A DNA stretch of 64,000 bases from Chryseobacterium sp. Leaf404 (GTDB lineage: Bacteria; Bacteroidota; Bacteroidia; Flavobacteriales; Weeksellaceae), in the NCBI RefSeq assembly GCF_001424145.1, contig NZ_LMQM01000013.1, positions 1-64,000 on the forward strand. Reading direction: 5' to 3'. Of this stretch, positions 43,841-52,177 are shown in pieces. The number at the start of each line of letters is the position of its first letter. Position 1 is the stretch's first letter. Position numbers and translations under genes: made by a program. The notes below the pieces were generated by a model. That model worked only from the letters and a program-made list of their open reading frames with translations. It ran no database searches and was not told where the DNA came from.

Positions 43841-43865
43841 AAAAAGTTCCGCATTTTCTACGGAA
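43841..43865 (-). terminator. Terminator of the two-component operon
   Basis: Minus strand TTCCG-TAGAAAATG-CGGAA followed by CTTTTT, directly after the response regulator stop. Confidence 0.75.
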
Positions 43866-44546
43866 TTACAATCTGATATCTACGGTAAAAATATCATGAA
43901 TAATAGCATAAATCACAATTCCGATTGAGTTTTTCACACCCAGTTTTTCTATAATCCGTTGACGGTGACTTTCAACGGTTCTCGGACTGATAAACAGTTT
44001 CTCAGCAATTTCTTTATTGGTAAATTCCTGACAAATCAGCTGTACAACGTCTTTCTCACGATCTGAAAGTTCGTCTTCGATGGCGAAGAGTGATTTCTGC
44101 TTTACCACATTGTTTTTAAATGTTGCAAGCATTTTCAAATCTTCTTCAGAAAGGTAAACTCCTTTGGTATGAACATTTTTGATGGCTTCCAGAAATGTTT
44201 TCCTGTCTGAATTTTTGGGAAGAAAAGCAGAAACACCGAGCTTGATCATGTGCCCGAAAACTGAAGTTTTATAATGTGATGAAAGAATAATAATCTTTAA
44301 GTCAGGATATTTATTTTTGAGGATTTCCACCAGTTGAAAACCGTCCATCGGCAACATCTGAATATCAGACAAAACAATATCCGGAAAATCTTCAGGTGAA
44401 GATTCTTCGAGCATTTTTAGAAAACTTTCGCCGTCGTTTGCTGTAAAGTTCACTTTGATCTGCTTATCACTTGAAAGGAGCATTTGTACCCCTTCCAAGA
44501 TCAGCTGCTCGTCATCTACCATTACAATTTTGATGATGTCATTCAT
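43866..44546 (-). CDS. LuxR/NarL-type response regulator
   Basis: A 226-residue transcription factor. The receiver domain has acidic residues DDE (11-13), phosphoacceptor Asp61 (VLSDIQM) and a conserved Lys in FLPKNSD. The C-terminal helix-turn-helix is LSDREKDVVQLICQEFTNKE then IAEKLFISPRTVESHRQRI. It overlaps the sensor kinase gene by 8 bp, so the two form a translationally coupled pair. Its target genes are unknown; the membrane and hypothetical genes upstream in the operon may share its pathway. Confidence 0.93.
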   Translation of the reverse strand: MNDIIKIVMVDDEQLILEGVQMLLSSDKQIKVNFTANDGESFLKMLEESSPEDFPDIVLSDIQMLPMDGFQLVEILKNKYPDLKIIILSSHYKTSVFGHMIKLGVSAFLPKNSDRKTFLEAIKNVHTKGVYLSEEDLKMLATFKNNVVKQKSLFAIEDELSDREKDVVQLICQEFTNKEIAEKLFISPRTVESHRQRIIEKLGVKNSIGIVIYAIIHDIFTVDIRL

Positions 44547-45258
44547 TTTTCACAGGTGTTTTAATAATCAGTCTGATTCCTTTTCCAAGTACGCTTTTCC
44601 ATTTGAAAACGGCGTTGAGTGACTGTAATCTTGATTCGATATTTTTAATTCCCATTCCTTTTTTCACCAAATCATAATCAAAACCTTTTCCGTTATCTGA
44701 AATGATGACAAAAAGAATTTTTTCTGAATCTCTCAATAAAATTTTCACGTTTTCAGCTTCCGAATGTTTGATCACATTCGTTGTAAACTCCTGTATAATC
44801 CGGTAGATCTGAACTTCTGTAAAAATATTTTTAGGCTGATAAGGTTTCAGTTCAAAAAGTGAAATTTCTATTTTTTTGGAAAGGTTGGCAATTAATTCTT
44901 CTACATAAAGAATAAACCCAAGTTTTTCCAGATTTACAGGATACAAATTGTGCGAAATCTTTCTTGCCGAATCTACCAGTTCTTTAATCTGACCATTAAT
45001 CACTTCAGAAGCTTTTTCATCTTCAATTTCAATATTCTGCAACCAAAGAGAAAGAATGTTTAAGCGGTTGCCAAGATCGTCGTGAACAGCAACTGCAATT
45101 CTTTTCCGTTCTTCTTCCTGAGCTTTTACATTTTCGAGAGCCAGGTCTTTCTGATGCTGAATATCTGCAAGATTCTGAGCGTCTTTTTCTTTAATGATGC
45201 GGTCTACAAAGGTTTTATAGGCTACCAAAATAAAGATGAGAATAACTGCGATCATCAC
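44539..45258 (-). CDS. Membrane-anchored sensor histidine kinase (HisKA_3 / DesK-like)
   Basis: About 239 residues: one membrane helix, a short coiled coil, the HisKA_3 box ERKRIAVAVHDDLGNRLNIL with His59, and an HATPase domain (EFTTNVIKHSEAENVKI, ISDNGKGFDYDLVKKGMGIKNI). No separate sensor domain is present. GTG (45258) and ATG (45255) both fall inside the hydrophobic stretch; the frame stays open upstream and would encode a longer, more usual helix (IKLFFLII...) but offers no ATG, GTG or TTG. The start is therefore uncertain. A membrane protein encoded 32 bp upstream may supply signal input. Confidence 0.88.
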   Translation of the reverse strand: MMIAVILIFILVAYKTFVDRIIKEKDAQNLADIQHQKDLALENVKAQEEERKRIAVAVHDDLGNRLNILSLWLQNIEIEDEKASEVINGQIKELVDSARKISHNLYPVNLEKLGFILYVEELIANLSKKIEISLFELKPYQPKNIFTEVQIYRIIQEFTTNVIKHSEAENVKILLRDSEKILFVIISDNGKGFDYDLVKKGMGIKNIESRLQSLNAVFKWKSVLGKGIRLIIKTPVKNE

Positions 45259-45290
45259 AATTATTAAAAAGAAGAGCTTTATATTTAATG

Positions 45291-45914
45291 TTATTTCTTT
45301 AATTTTAAAAATGTATAAGTAATTAAACCATATAAAACCGCCGCAAAAAAAGTATTGAAAATACCGATCAAAGCATAATCTTCCTTAGACAGATTCTGAA
45401 GCTGCTGCTGTATTACAAAATTGAATACAGAAACAGAATAATAAAAAAATACCCCCAAATCTGCAAAGAAAAATCTTTCCGCTTTCTTCCCATTTCTGAT
45501 CTGCATAATCAAAAATATTCCCGCCAGACAGATGATGATGATATTTGAAATCACTTTTGCGATATCATGATTAAACTCGATTTTGAAACCAAAAACGGCA
45601 ATCAAAAAAGCGAAAGATAAAAAAGCTGATGCAGCAACAAAAATTTTATTCAGTTTTAATTTACTGTAAAATAAACTGGTGAGCAGAAAAAAATCTCCGG
45701 CAATATAAATTGGGTACATGAATAAGGTATCGGTAAAGCCTAGACCCGAACTCAGCCACCATACGGTCATTTCTATGCAGAAAAGGAAAAAAATATAAAA
45801 AACATAGAACTTTTCGCTTTTTATGAAATAGCTGTATTTTACAAATCCTAAAACTGAATTAATAAAAAGTAAAAAATAGTTGAGATATAAAAGAACTTCG
45901 TAAAGGGAATACAT
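45291..45914 (-). CDS. Seven-helix membrane protein of the two-component operon
   Basis: A 207-residue protein made almost wholly of hydrophobic helices (about seven), with a charged KKAER loop and a TYTFLKLKK tail. No family is recognised with certainty; it has the look of a small 7TM sensor or YhhN-like protein. It starts 12 bp after the upstream gene and ends 32 bp before the kinase, so all four genes from 46661 down to 43866 are likely one operon. I infer a sensing or accessory role for the sensor-less kinase. Confidence 0.72.
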   Translation of the reverse strand: MYSLYEVLLYLNYFLLFINSVLGFVKYSYFIKSEKFYVFYIFFLFCIEMTVWWLSSGLGFTDTLFMYPIYIAGDFFLLTSLFYSKLKLNKIFVAASAFLSFAFLIAVFGFKIEFNHDIAKVISNIIIICLAGIFLIMQIRNGKKAERFFFADLGVFFYYSVSVFNFVIQQQLQNLSKEDYALIGIFNTFFAAVLYGLITYTFLKLKK

Positions 45915-45926
45915 TTTATCTTCAGT

Positions 45927-46661
45927 TTATCCTAAATCGAATATTTGACCGTTGGGAGGACAGGGTTTTGCAAAATCAACTGTGTTTGACTCTACTGCCG
46001 TACTGTGATTGCTGAGATTTTCTGGCGCCGAAATAAAAATCAATGCTGGCAGAGCTTTCTGGTAAATTTCTGAAAATTTCAAACCAAATACGGAAAAAAA
46101 CATGACCCCTTCCTCCACCTGAAATATTTTTTCTTTGGGAACATAAAATTTTGTAAAAATCTCCGCTCCCTGGTTTTTCTGCTCTGAATAAAACCAGTCA
46201 AAAGCATTGTTCTGCCAAGATTCTATCGCGTCCAAAGCCTTTTCTTGCTGCAGCACCGGCTTATTAAAAAGTGGCAGAAACACATCTGAATCACTGTCTT
46301 TTTTTTTCATATCAGCAGACAGCACAGATTTTTTAATTACGGTATACGTTAACTTCTCAGTAAGGCAAAGATCGTTGCTTAAGGTCTGAAAGGGAGAAAA
46401 TTGATACTCATTCAGACTGACAGGATAACCTCTGTCGTTAAGCGGGACGGGTACCATAATTAATTCATCATTTACTGTAACGCCAATCTGCACACAGAAA
46501 TCATCATTATTGTTATGATTTTTAATGCTGTCAATCTGTGTTTTGTAAAGATTAAAAACGGAATTCTGCTGGAAGAGTTTTTTGATGATCACCATGTCAC
46601 TGCGACATGCGGACCATCTTTGGGCAGCATCCGAGAATTGCTGCGGTGAGAGTATTCCCAT
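45927..46661 (-). CDS. Cytoplasmic hypothetical protein heading the two-component operon
   Basis: A 244-residue protein with no signal peptide or membrane helix. It opens MGILSPQQFSDAAQRWSACR and ends AKPCPPNGQIFDLG. I do not recognise a domain. Position at the head of an operon with a 7TM protein, kinase and regulator suggests a product of or input to that pathway, but sequence gives no function. Confidence 0.68.
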   Translation of the reverse strand: MGILSPQQFSDAAQRWSACRSDMVIIKKLFQQNSVFNLYKTQIDSIKNHNNNDDFCVQIGVTVNDELIMVPVPLNDRGYPVSLNEYQFSPFQTLSNDLCLTEKLTYTVIKKSVLSADMKKKDSDSDVFLPLFNKPVLQQEKALDAIESWQNNAFDWFYSEQKNQGAEIFTKFYVPKEKIFQVEEGVMFFSVFGLKFSEIYQKALPALIFISAPENLSNHSTAVESNTVDFAKPCPPNGQIFDLG

Positions 46662-46746
46662 GATAAAAGTTTTTGTTTTGGTATTATTCAGTAAAAATAC
46701 CTAATCTCATCAAGGTATACAACCAGCAGATGTAAAAAAGAAGAAT

Positions 46747-47367
46747 TTAATAATTTTTTACTGTCACATGGAAACAGCTTTGCTGCCTTTCTTTGATATA
46801 ATAAATCTGGCCGGCATTGTAATAGTATTTCAAAACTTTTTCCAGGGCTTCCTCAAGTTTCGCATTACTCCTCTGAACACCATTAAACCGCACGTATGAA
46901 ATATCAAAAGAATTGCCGTAATTGTGCGAGCTGATTCCTAAACTGGCATTGGTATTTACTTTTCTCAATTTGCACTGATCTTCCAGTGTTCTTGTAACAG
47001 AAGTTACCGTAAAATAGGAACCACCCGTATTTTTGCTGAATCTGGAAGCTATTTTTTCCAAACTTTTATATGCCTTCGATACCAGCCAGGCTCTGCTGTA
47101 ATCTAATTTTTGAACCCTGAAACCTTTTCCCGTTTTTTTTACTTTATGAAATTTCCCATTGCTCACATACTTCTGAACTGTAGAAGCATTTTTTAAAATT
47201 TTAATATTAAAACCTTTCGAAGCATCTAAATGTGGTTTGTAGAGTGTGGTAGGCTCTACTTTCAGAATTTCGTTAAGGTCATAACAGGGTACATTGTCTT
47301 TTTTCTTTGCCTGGCTGAAATACATTACAGTAAAGCTCAAAAAAAATATAAAAAGCAATTTCGCCAT
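46747..47367 (-). CDS. Secreted DUF5715 / M15-like peptidase
   Basis: I prefer ATG 47367, which begins the signal peptide (MAKLLFIFFLSFTVMYFSQA), giving 206 residues. The C-terminal half shows the M15 (D-alanyl-D-alanine carboxypeptidase) zinc pattern: SVTRTLEDQCKLRK, then GISSHNYGNSFDISY (His and Asp ligands) and SCFHVTV (third ligand His). It would trim peptidoglycan peptides in the periplasm. A TATTTTTG promoter box lies at 47395-47402. Confidence 0.8.
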   Translation of the reverse strand: MAKLLFIFFLSFTVMYFSQAKKKDNVPCYDLNEILKVEPTTLYKPHLDASKGFNIKILKNASTVQKYVSNGKFHKVKKTGKGFRVQKLDYSRAWLVSKAYKSLEKIASRFSKNTGGSYFTVTSVTRTLEDQCKLRKVNTNASLGISSHNYGNSFDISYVRFNGVQRSNAKLEEALEKVLKYYYNAGQIYYIKERQQSCFHVTVKNY

Positions 47368-47394
47368 TTCTTTGGGTTTTATCTCGGTGTACCG

Positions 47395-47402
47395 CAAAAA
47401 TA
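47395..47402 (-). promoter_or_regulatory. -7 box of the M15-like gene
   Basis: Minus strand TATTTTTG, 27 nt before the ATG at 47367. Confidence 0.45.
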
Positions 47403-47723
47403 ATGTTTTTCTTTATCATTGCCGTAAAACAGGTTTTTTCAGAAAACTCAGAAGCAGAATCTCATTTTTTTAATTTAAGAACTAAAAATTTAATCAAAAT
47501 AAGATTTGATACTACCATTAAAAAAATCTTAAAATCATTATAAAACTAAAAAATATGAATTTACCTTAAAGATAATTAATTATCTATATCAAATATACCC
47601 TATCAATCTGATTATTTGTATTAAATAAGCAATAAATACCCATTAAACAATAACATTATCAATCATTTAACGAATAATTAATTTTTGTACATTCGCTGCC
47701 ATAACTTAAAAATACAACACTCG
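47403..47723. other. AT-rich spacer upstream of aqpZ, no gene seen
   Basis: About 320 bp between the divergent M15-like and aquaporin genes. It is very AT-rich, with no convincing ORF, long inverted repeat or RNA gene. Promoters for both genes must lie here. Confidence 0.6.
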
Positions 47724-48437
47724 ATGATTTCAAACACTTCAAAATTTGTTGCCGAAATGTTCGGCACCATGGTTCTTGTTCTAATGGGTTGCGGAAGCGC
47801 AGTAATAGCCGGTGCAGACGGCACCACAGGCGTGGGACTTTTAGGAATTTCTTTTGCATTCGGTCTCAGCGTCGTGGCGATGGCCTACGCAATTGGCCAC
47901 ATCTCCGGATGTCACATTAATCCCGCAATTTCTGTTGCGATGGTGGCAGCAGGTAGAATGAAAATGAACGAAGCGGCAATTTACATTGTTGCGCAAATTG
48001 TCGGAGCCATTCTAGGAGCCGGAATTCTTTACCTTATTTTCACCAATCATCCCGGAGCAGAGATGAAAGAATGGGCTTTAGGGTCTAACGGTTGGGGAGA
48101 AGGATATCTTGACGCTTACAATATGACTGCGGCTTTTGTAGCTGAATTTATTTTCACCTTCATCTTTTTGATGGTGATTTTAGGATCAACTTCCACAAAA
48201 AACATCAACGGCGGCTTTGCCGGATTGGCAATAGGATTGGCTTTGGTTTTAATTCACATTGTTGGAATAAAAATTACCGGAGTTTCAGTGAATCCTGCAA
48301 GAAGTATAGGGCCTGCAATTTTCGCTCAGGGGGCGGCACTTTCTCAGTTATGGCTGTTCGTTGCAGCTCCGGTTTTAGGAGGTATTGCCGCAGCGTTTAC
48401 TTATAATTTACTTATTGAAAGACCTGAAAGAGCTTAA
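47724..48437 (+). CDS. aqpZ: Aquaporin Z-type water channel
   Basis: A 237-residue MIP-family channel with six membrane helices. The two pore motifs are NPA in SGCHINPAIS (66-68) and NPARS in ITGVSVNPARS; the Arg after the second NPA is the selectivity-filter Arg, and His/Thr-type filter residues fit a water channel rather than a glycerol facilitator. I start at ATG 47724 because the longer frame (from 47685) would add a polar stretch before helix 1 (KFVAEMFGTMVLVLMGCGSA). Confidence 0.93.
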   Translation: MISNTSKFVAEMFGTMVLVLMGCGSAVIAGADGTTGVGLLGISFAFGLSVVAMAYAIGHISGCHINPAISVAMVAAGRMKMNEAAIYIVAQIVGAILGAGILYLIFTNHPGAEMKEWALGSNGWGEGYLDAYNMTAAFVAEFIFTFIFLMVILGSTSTKNINGGFAGLAIGLALVLIHIVGIKITGVSVNPARSIGPAIFAQGAALSQLWLFVAAPVLGGIAAAFTYNLLIERPERA

Positions 48438-48459
48438 GATTCTTCAGTTTTAAAAAATC

Positions 48460-48492
48460 AAATCCTGCTACAAATTTTTAAAGCAGGATTTT
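48460..48492. terminator. Bidirectional terminator after aqpZ
   Basis: AAATCCTGCT / AGCAGGATTT stem with a 12-nt loop and T-run. Confidence 0.88.
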
Positions 48493-49041
48493 TTATTTTA
48501 TTTTTTTGATGTCGAAAGGATTTTTAAAAATTAATTCTTCATGTTTTCCTTTGATCTCCATTTTTCTGTACAACAGATTTAAAGCCATCTTTCTGATGAA
48601 CAGATCTTTATCTGCCAGTTTCCAGTAATTATCGTCGTGTACTTTTTTTGGTTGGCGAATGAGATAAAATTCAGTTTCCCAGGAATCTACATTGTGATAA
48701 AATTCGATAATTCCGCAATGCTCAGGAATCGTTGAATGCTCGATCATTCCCATTGGCAGTAAAAAACTGAATTCATTGCAAATGTAATCGCCACAGCAGA
48801 TTTTATCATGTTTCAGAAATTTTTCGCCTGTCGAACTGTTGACGTAAGATTTTTTAAAATCATTCTTAAAATCACTTTTAGAAAGTTTTATTTCGATTTC
48901 GTGACTGAAACCTTCAGCATTTATAATCAAAATATCAGCTTCCCAATCTGCCTGAAAATGGTTGGTCAGCACAATTTCTTTCTCAAAATCGCATTGAGAA
49001 TGAATGTAGGCATGAACGAGTTCTTCTATCTTTAATTTCAT
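48493..49041 (-). CDS. Hypothetical protein with PD-(D/E)xK nuclease-like core
   Basis: I start at ATG 49041 (MKLKIEELVHAYIHSQCDF), 182 residues. The core WEADILIINAEGFSHEIEIKLSKSDF has the D-x(n)-E-x-K arrangement of restriction-endonuclease-like folds, as in MmcB-type repair proteins, followed by KHDKICCGDYICNEFSFLLP, where the E-F-x-F/L-P strand is also typical of that fold. It may be a DNA repair or defence nuclease, but with no partner gene I keep this tentative. Confidence 0.65.
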   Translation of the reverse strand: MKLKIEELVHAYIHSQCDFEKEIVLTNHFQADWEADILIINAEGFSHEIEIKLSKSDFKNDFKKSYVNSSTGEKFLKHDKICCGDYICNEFSFLLPMGMIEHSTIPEHCGIIEFYHNVDSWETEFYLIRQPKKVHDDNYWKLADKDLFIRKMALNLLYRKMEIKGKHEELIFKNPFDIKKIK

Positions 49042-49143
49042 GGGAATTTCAATTATTAAACAGACTTTTCGAACACAAAGTTCACTAAGTTTTTTTGACA
49101 AATAGCTATTCTAATGATGATAAAATTTATGGTACTGAAATAT

Positions 49144-49187
49144 TTTGAATCTTGAATCTTAAATTTTAAATCTTGAATCTTGAATCA
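49144..49187 (+). repeat. 7-bp tandem repeat, TTGAATC type
   Basis: Units TTGAATC, TTGAATC-like, TTAAATT, TTAAATC, TTGAATC, TTGAATC. The TGA stop of the minus-strand LuxE-like gene is formed within the last unit. Just upstream (49070-49105) is an ACACAAAGTTCACTAAG string related to the repeats at 14357 and 23953. Confidence 0.85.
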
Positions 49188-50165
49188 AGAAACAAGCAGA
49201 CTGCATCCGCGAATATCAGAATGATCGATTCTTCCCAAAACCTGAAATTTATCTTCAACAATTTTACCTAAATCCTGAGTGGCTATAAATGCACAGGAAT
49301 GAACATTTGCTAAGTCAACAATATTAATCGCTCCGGTTCTGCCCTCCCTTTCATAATTCAGAGGATCTTCCACATTCCGAACCAAAACCCGCATCCAGTT
49401 TGGACATTGATAGATATTTTCTCCTAAAGAATATGCCTGCGAAAGCAGTTCTGTCATAGAATATTCTGAATAAATTTTATCAGTTTTAAAACCTTCCTGC
49501 AGAATTTTCAGGAGTTCATCTTTGGTCATTTCTTCTTTTCTGCCCTTCATACCGCCGGTTTCTATAAGAATTAAAGTGGAAGAATGGTTTAGTTGTTTAG
49601 TGTTAGAATTACAGTAATCCAAAAAGTCTAAAAGGGCGAATGAGACGCCGAAAAGAATAACTTTTCTATCATTTAAATTGTTTAATAACTGAAACAAATC
49701 TTCGTGGTTGTACAGAAAATATCCGTTTTCAGGCTTGTTTGATTTCTTCATTAAAAAATCAACCATGTAAATCAGCGACGAATTTTGTTTCTCTAAATAA
49801 CTTGGCAACAGACCTAAAAAAATAAAATCTTCAGGCTTTCCGATGAACTGTCCGAAGCTTTTGTAAATGCTTTCCTGATATAGATTTTCGTCAGCGATAA
49901 AATGTTTAGACAAATTCATCTGCGTTGTTCCCGAACTTTGAAAAAAGAGATCTGTGGAAACATTTTTATCTAAAATCTGATGATTTTTAAACATTTCAAT
50001 CGGCAAAAAGGGGATTTTCGCAACCTCATCTACATTTTCTGGATTGATTTTCAGATAGTCTACAAACTTTCTGTAAATCTCAATATTTTCATACTGAAAT
50101 CTGAAAGTTTCGAGACAGGCTGTCAAAAAATCTTCTTCGGTCTTTATGTCAAAAATATTTTTCAA
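49185..50165 (-). CDS. LuxE-like acyl-protein synthetase
   Basis: A 326-residue adenylate-forming enzyme of the LuxE/acyl-protein synthetase family, which activates fatty acids with ATP and loads them on a Cys. Visible blocks are IPFLPIEMFKNH, FFQSSGTTQMNLSKHFI (ATP loop), LIETGGMKGRKEEM and YSMTELLSQAYS. The only in-frame start is TTG 50165; an in-frame TGA lies five codons earlier. Residues about 187-194 (SNTKQLNH) are encoded by an octamer repeat and look like an insertion. No luxCD partners are present, so its role (pigment, lipid or polysaccharide acylation) is open. Confidence 0.8.
   Translation of the reverse strand: MKNIFDIKTEEDFLTACLETFRFQYENIEIYRKFVDYLKINPENVDEVAKIPFLPIEMFKNHQILDKNVSTDLFFQSSGTTQMNLSKHFIADENLYQESIYKSFGQFIGKPEDFIFLGLLPSYLEKQNSSLIYMVDFLMKKSNKPENGYFLYNHEDLFQLLNNLNDRKVILFGVSFALLDFLDYCNSNTKQLNHSSTLILIETGGMKGRKEEMTKDELLKILQEGFKTDKIYSEYSMTELLSQAYSLGENIYQCPNWMRVLVRNVEDPLNYEREGRTGAINIVDLANVHSCAFIATQDLGKIVEDKFQVLGRIDHSDIRGCSLLVS
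49585..49606. repeat. 8-bp repeat TGGTTTAG inside the LuxE-like gene
   Basis: TGGTTTAG, TTGTTTAG, TGTTAG: nearly three octamer units of the type found intergenically at 28081-28119. Confidence 0.6.
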
Positions 50166-50335
50166 TGTATTTTCAAATCAGTTTTTAAAGCTTAATGATT
50201 CACCACAAATCATTTTTGATTTTAAGCTGTATAATTCACAATTTATTTATCTAAAAAGTCTTTTTTTGGTCAGGAATTTGCAAAGCAAAGTCCGGAATAT
50301 GGATTAGGAATATGGGTTTAACAACTCATTATCCG

Positions 50336-50368
50336 GAAATTACCTCTTTACGGGGTAATTTTTTTTTG
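50336..50368. terminator. Hairpin after the lpxH-like gene
   Basis: AAATTACC / GGTAATTT stem with a T-run on the plus strand and an A-run in minus orientation; as a terminator for the minus-strand gene it is imperfect. Confidence 0.5.
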
Positions 50369-50371
50369 TTC

Positions 50372-51142
50372 TTATTTTTCGAAAGATTTCAATTCAAAAT
50401 CATGCTCAAAAACTCCGTATGTGAAGTAGGAAATCCAGTCGCCAAGATTTACATATTTTGAATTTTCATTCAAATTTAAAACCATGGGTAAATGTCTGTG
50501 ACCGTAAATAAAATAGTCGATTTTTTCGCTTTCAAGCTTCTTTTTGGAATAGATGATTAAAAACTCTTTGTCTTCACCCAAAAACTCTTTGTCTTCATCA
50601 CCCGAAATCATTTTGTTTTTCTGAGACATGTACAAAGCAATTTTCATCGCGATATCCGGATGGAGCCATTTGAAAAACCATTGAGCGAGAGGATTGGTAA
50701 AAACTTTTTTCATTCTTTTATATCCCTTATCACCCGGCCCCAGACCGTCCCCGTGAGCGAGCAGAAACTGCTTTCCGCCCATTTCAAAATACTGTTTTTT
50801 GTAGAAAACGGTACAGCCTATTTCCTCTTCCAGATAATCTTTCATCCACAGATCGTGGTTTCCCACAAAAAAGTAAACCTGAACACCGTGGTCTTTTAAT
50901 TCTGCAATTTTACCCAAAACCCGAACGTAACCTTTTGGGATTACGTGATTCCATTCATGCCAAAAATCGAAGAGATCACCCATCAGAAACAAAACCTGCG
51001 CATCTTCCTTAATTTCATTCATCCAGCGGATAAATTTCTGCTCGCGACCTTTACTTTCCTTAGGATTCGGCGCCCCGAAATGCTGATCTGACGCAAAATA
51101 AACCTTTTTTCCCGGTTCTAAACTGATGGTTGTTTTAAGCAC
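50372..51142 (-). CDS. lpxH: UDP-2,3-diacylglucosamine diphosphatase (LpxH-type)
   Basis: A 256-residue calcineurin-like metallophosphoesterase for lipid A synthesis (releases UMP to give lipid X). Metal motifs: Asp19/His21 in FASDQHFG, LMGDLFDFWHEW, VGNHDLWM, LLAHGDG and GHRHLPM. The start is GTG (51142), with no ATG nearby in frame. Other calcineurin-like phosphatases share these motifs, but GDLFDFWHEW and the HGD/GHRH arrangement fit LpxH well. It is followed upstream by queD, 27 bp apart on the same strand. Confidence 0.88.
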   Translation of the reverse strand: MLKTTISLEPGKKVYFASDQHFGAPNPKESKGREQKFIRWMNEIKEDAQVLFLMGDLFDFWHEWNHVIPKGYVRVLGKIAELKDHGVQVYFFVGNHDLWMKDYLEEEIGCTVFYKKQYFEMGGKQFLLAHGDGLGPGDKGYKRMKKVFTNPLAQWFFKWLHPDIAMKIALYMSQKNKMISGDEDKEFLGEDKEFLIIYSKKKLESEKIDYFIYGHRHLPMVLNLNENSKYVNLGDWISYFTYGVFEHDFELKSFEK

Positions 51143-51169
51143 TTTTCAGAATTTTAATTCAGCAAAATA

Positions 51170-51616
51170 TTATTGATTGTCTTCTGCAAACCATTCTCCA
51201 TAAGAATTTTCGGTCTCATGAAGTTTAAGGTAAGCCAGAGAAATTCCCTCAGGAAGTTTGGTTTTTATTTTTGCGGCAATGGCGTATAACATATTTTCAC
51301 AGGTGGGCTGAAAGTTGCAGTAAATGACTTTCTGACCTTTATTTTCAAGCTCCTCCCCCATTTCCCTGTGCGGCGAAACACCATTTATCAGCACAGAATG
51401 ATCCCAGACATCCACAATTTCTTCCTTTACGATTGTTTTAATATCGCCAAAATCTACCACCATTCCATTTTTTGGATTTTCTAAATCATTGATTGGCTTC
51501 CCTTTCACAGTAACGAAAAGTTTGTAAGAATGCCCGTGCATATTTTTACATTTCCCGTCGTAATTGTACAGCACATGAGCTGTTTCGAAGGTGAAAATTT
51601 TTGTAATCCTTATCAT
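51170..51616 (-). CDS. queD: 6-carboxy-5,6,7,8-tetrahydropterin synthase
   Basis: A 148-residue enzyme of the queuosine (7-deazaguanine) pathway. Zinc ligands are His14 (FETAHVL), His27 and His29 (MHGHSY); catalytic Cys23 sits in GKCKNMHGH. VDFGDIKTIVKEEI and the C-terminal LHETENSYGEW complete the family pattern. Related 6-pyruvoyl-tetrahydropterin synthases look similar; the CxxxHGH spacing favours QueD. A TATCTTTG box lies 4 nt before the ATG. Confidence 0.9.
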   Translation of the reverse strand: MIRITKIFTFETAHVLYNYDGKCKNMHGHSYKLFVTVKGKPINDLENPKNGMVVDFGDIKTIVKEEIVDVWDHSVLINGVSPHREMGEELENKGQKVIYCNFQPTCENMLYAIAAKIKTKLPEGISLAYLKLHETENSYGEWFAEDNQ

Positions 51617-51620
51617 GCTA

Positions 51621-51628
51621 CAAAGATA
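51621..51628 (-). promoter_or_regulatory. -7 box 4 nt before queD
   Basis: Minus strand TATCTTTG-TAGC-ATG; candidate leaderless start. Confidence 0.4.
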
Positions 51629-51696
51629 AGTAAATTCAAGAGGTAAATGAATGACCTCGCTGCGGATTTAGTTTCAGTAAATATTTAAACTGACAA

Positions 51697-52080
51697 CTAA
51701 AGATGACTGAGCCAATTTTCATCCAGTTTTTTAATTTTCTGAGTTTCATGATCTATAAAAACCCATAGCGTTAAAGATTCAGCCACCAGCACATCATTGC
51801 AGTAGAATTCCACTTTCCTGGGCTGACGGATTCCTTCAGGTGGTTTTGGATAAGTTTTAATGGTAAGATAATTTCCAAGATAAACCTGTTTTCTGTACTG
51901 AATGTGATGATCAAGCAGCATCCAGATATCGTGGGGAAAACCTAATTTTTCTTTCACCGTATCCCAGTGTTCGCTGGCGATTTCCTCAACCCACTTTACG
52001 TACTGAACGTTGTTGACGTGATTATTGGCATCAATATATTCTTCGCTTACTTTTATTTGCTTCTCAAAAATCAAACTCAT
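51697..52080 (-). CDS. Hotdog-fold acyl-CoA thioesterase
   Basis: I start at ATG 52080 (MSLIFEKQIKVSEEYIDANN), 127 residues, rather than TTG 52086. The 4-hydroxybenzoyl-CoA thioesterase-type hotdog pattern is clear: VSEEYIDANNHVNNVQYVKW with the DxNNHVNN active-site stretch, then RKQVYLGNYLTIKTYP. It hydrolyses short or aromatic acyl-CoA; the exact substrate is unknown. A TATCTTTG box is only 3 nt before this ATG. Confidence 0.88.
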   Translation of the reverse strand: MSLIFEKQIKVSEEYIDANNHVNNVQYVKWVEEIASEHWDTVKEKLGFPHDIWMLLDHHIQYRKQVYLGNYLTIKTYPKPPEGIRQPRKVEFYCNDVLVAESLTLWVFIDHETQKIKKLDENWLSHL

Positions 52081-52083
52081 ATT

Positions 52084-52091
52084 CAAAGATA
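52084..52091 (-). promoter_or_regulatory. -7 box 3 nt before the thioesterase start
   Basis: Minus strand TATCTTTG-AAT-ATG; candidate leaderless start. Confidence 0.35.
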
Positions 52092-52177
52092 TAAAGTTTA
52101 TTTTTTTAATTAAAAATCATAAATCATTTTTTCATCTTTCGGAGAAATTTGTTATTTTAGTTTTATAAAACACACAA

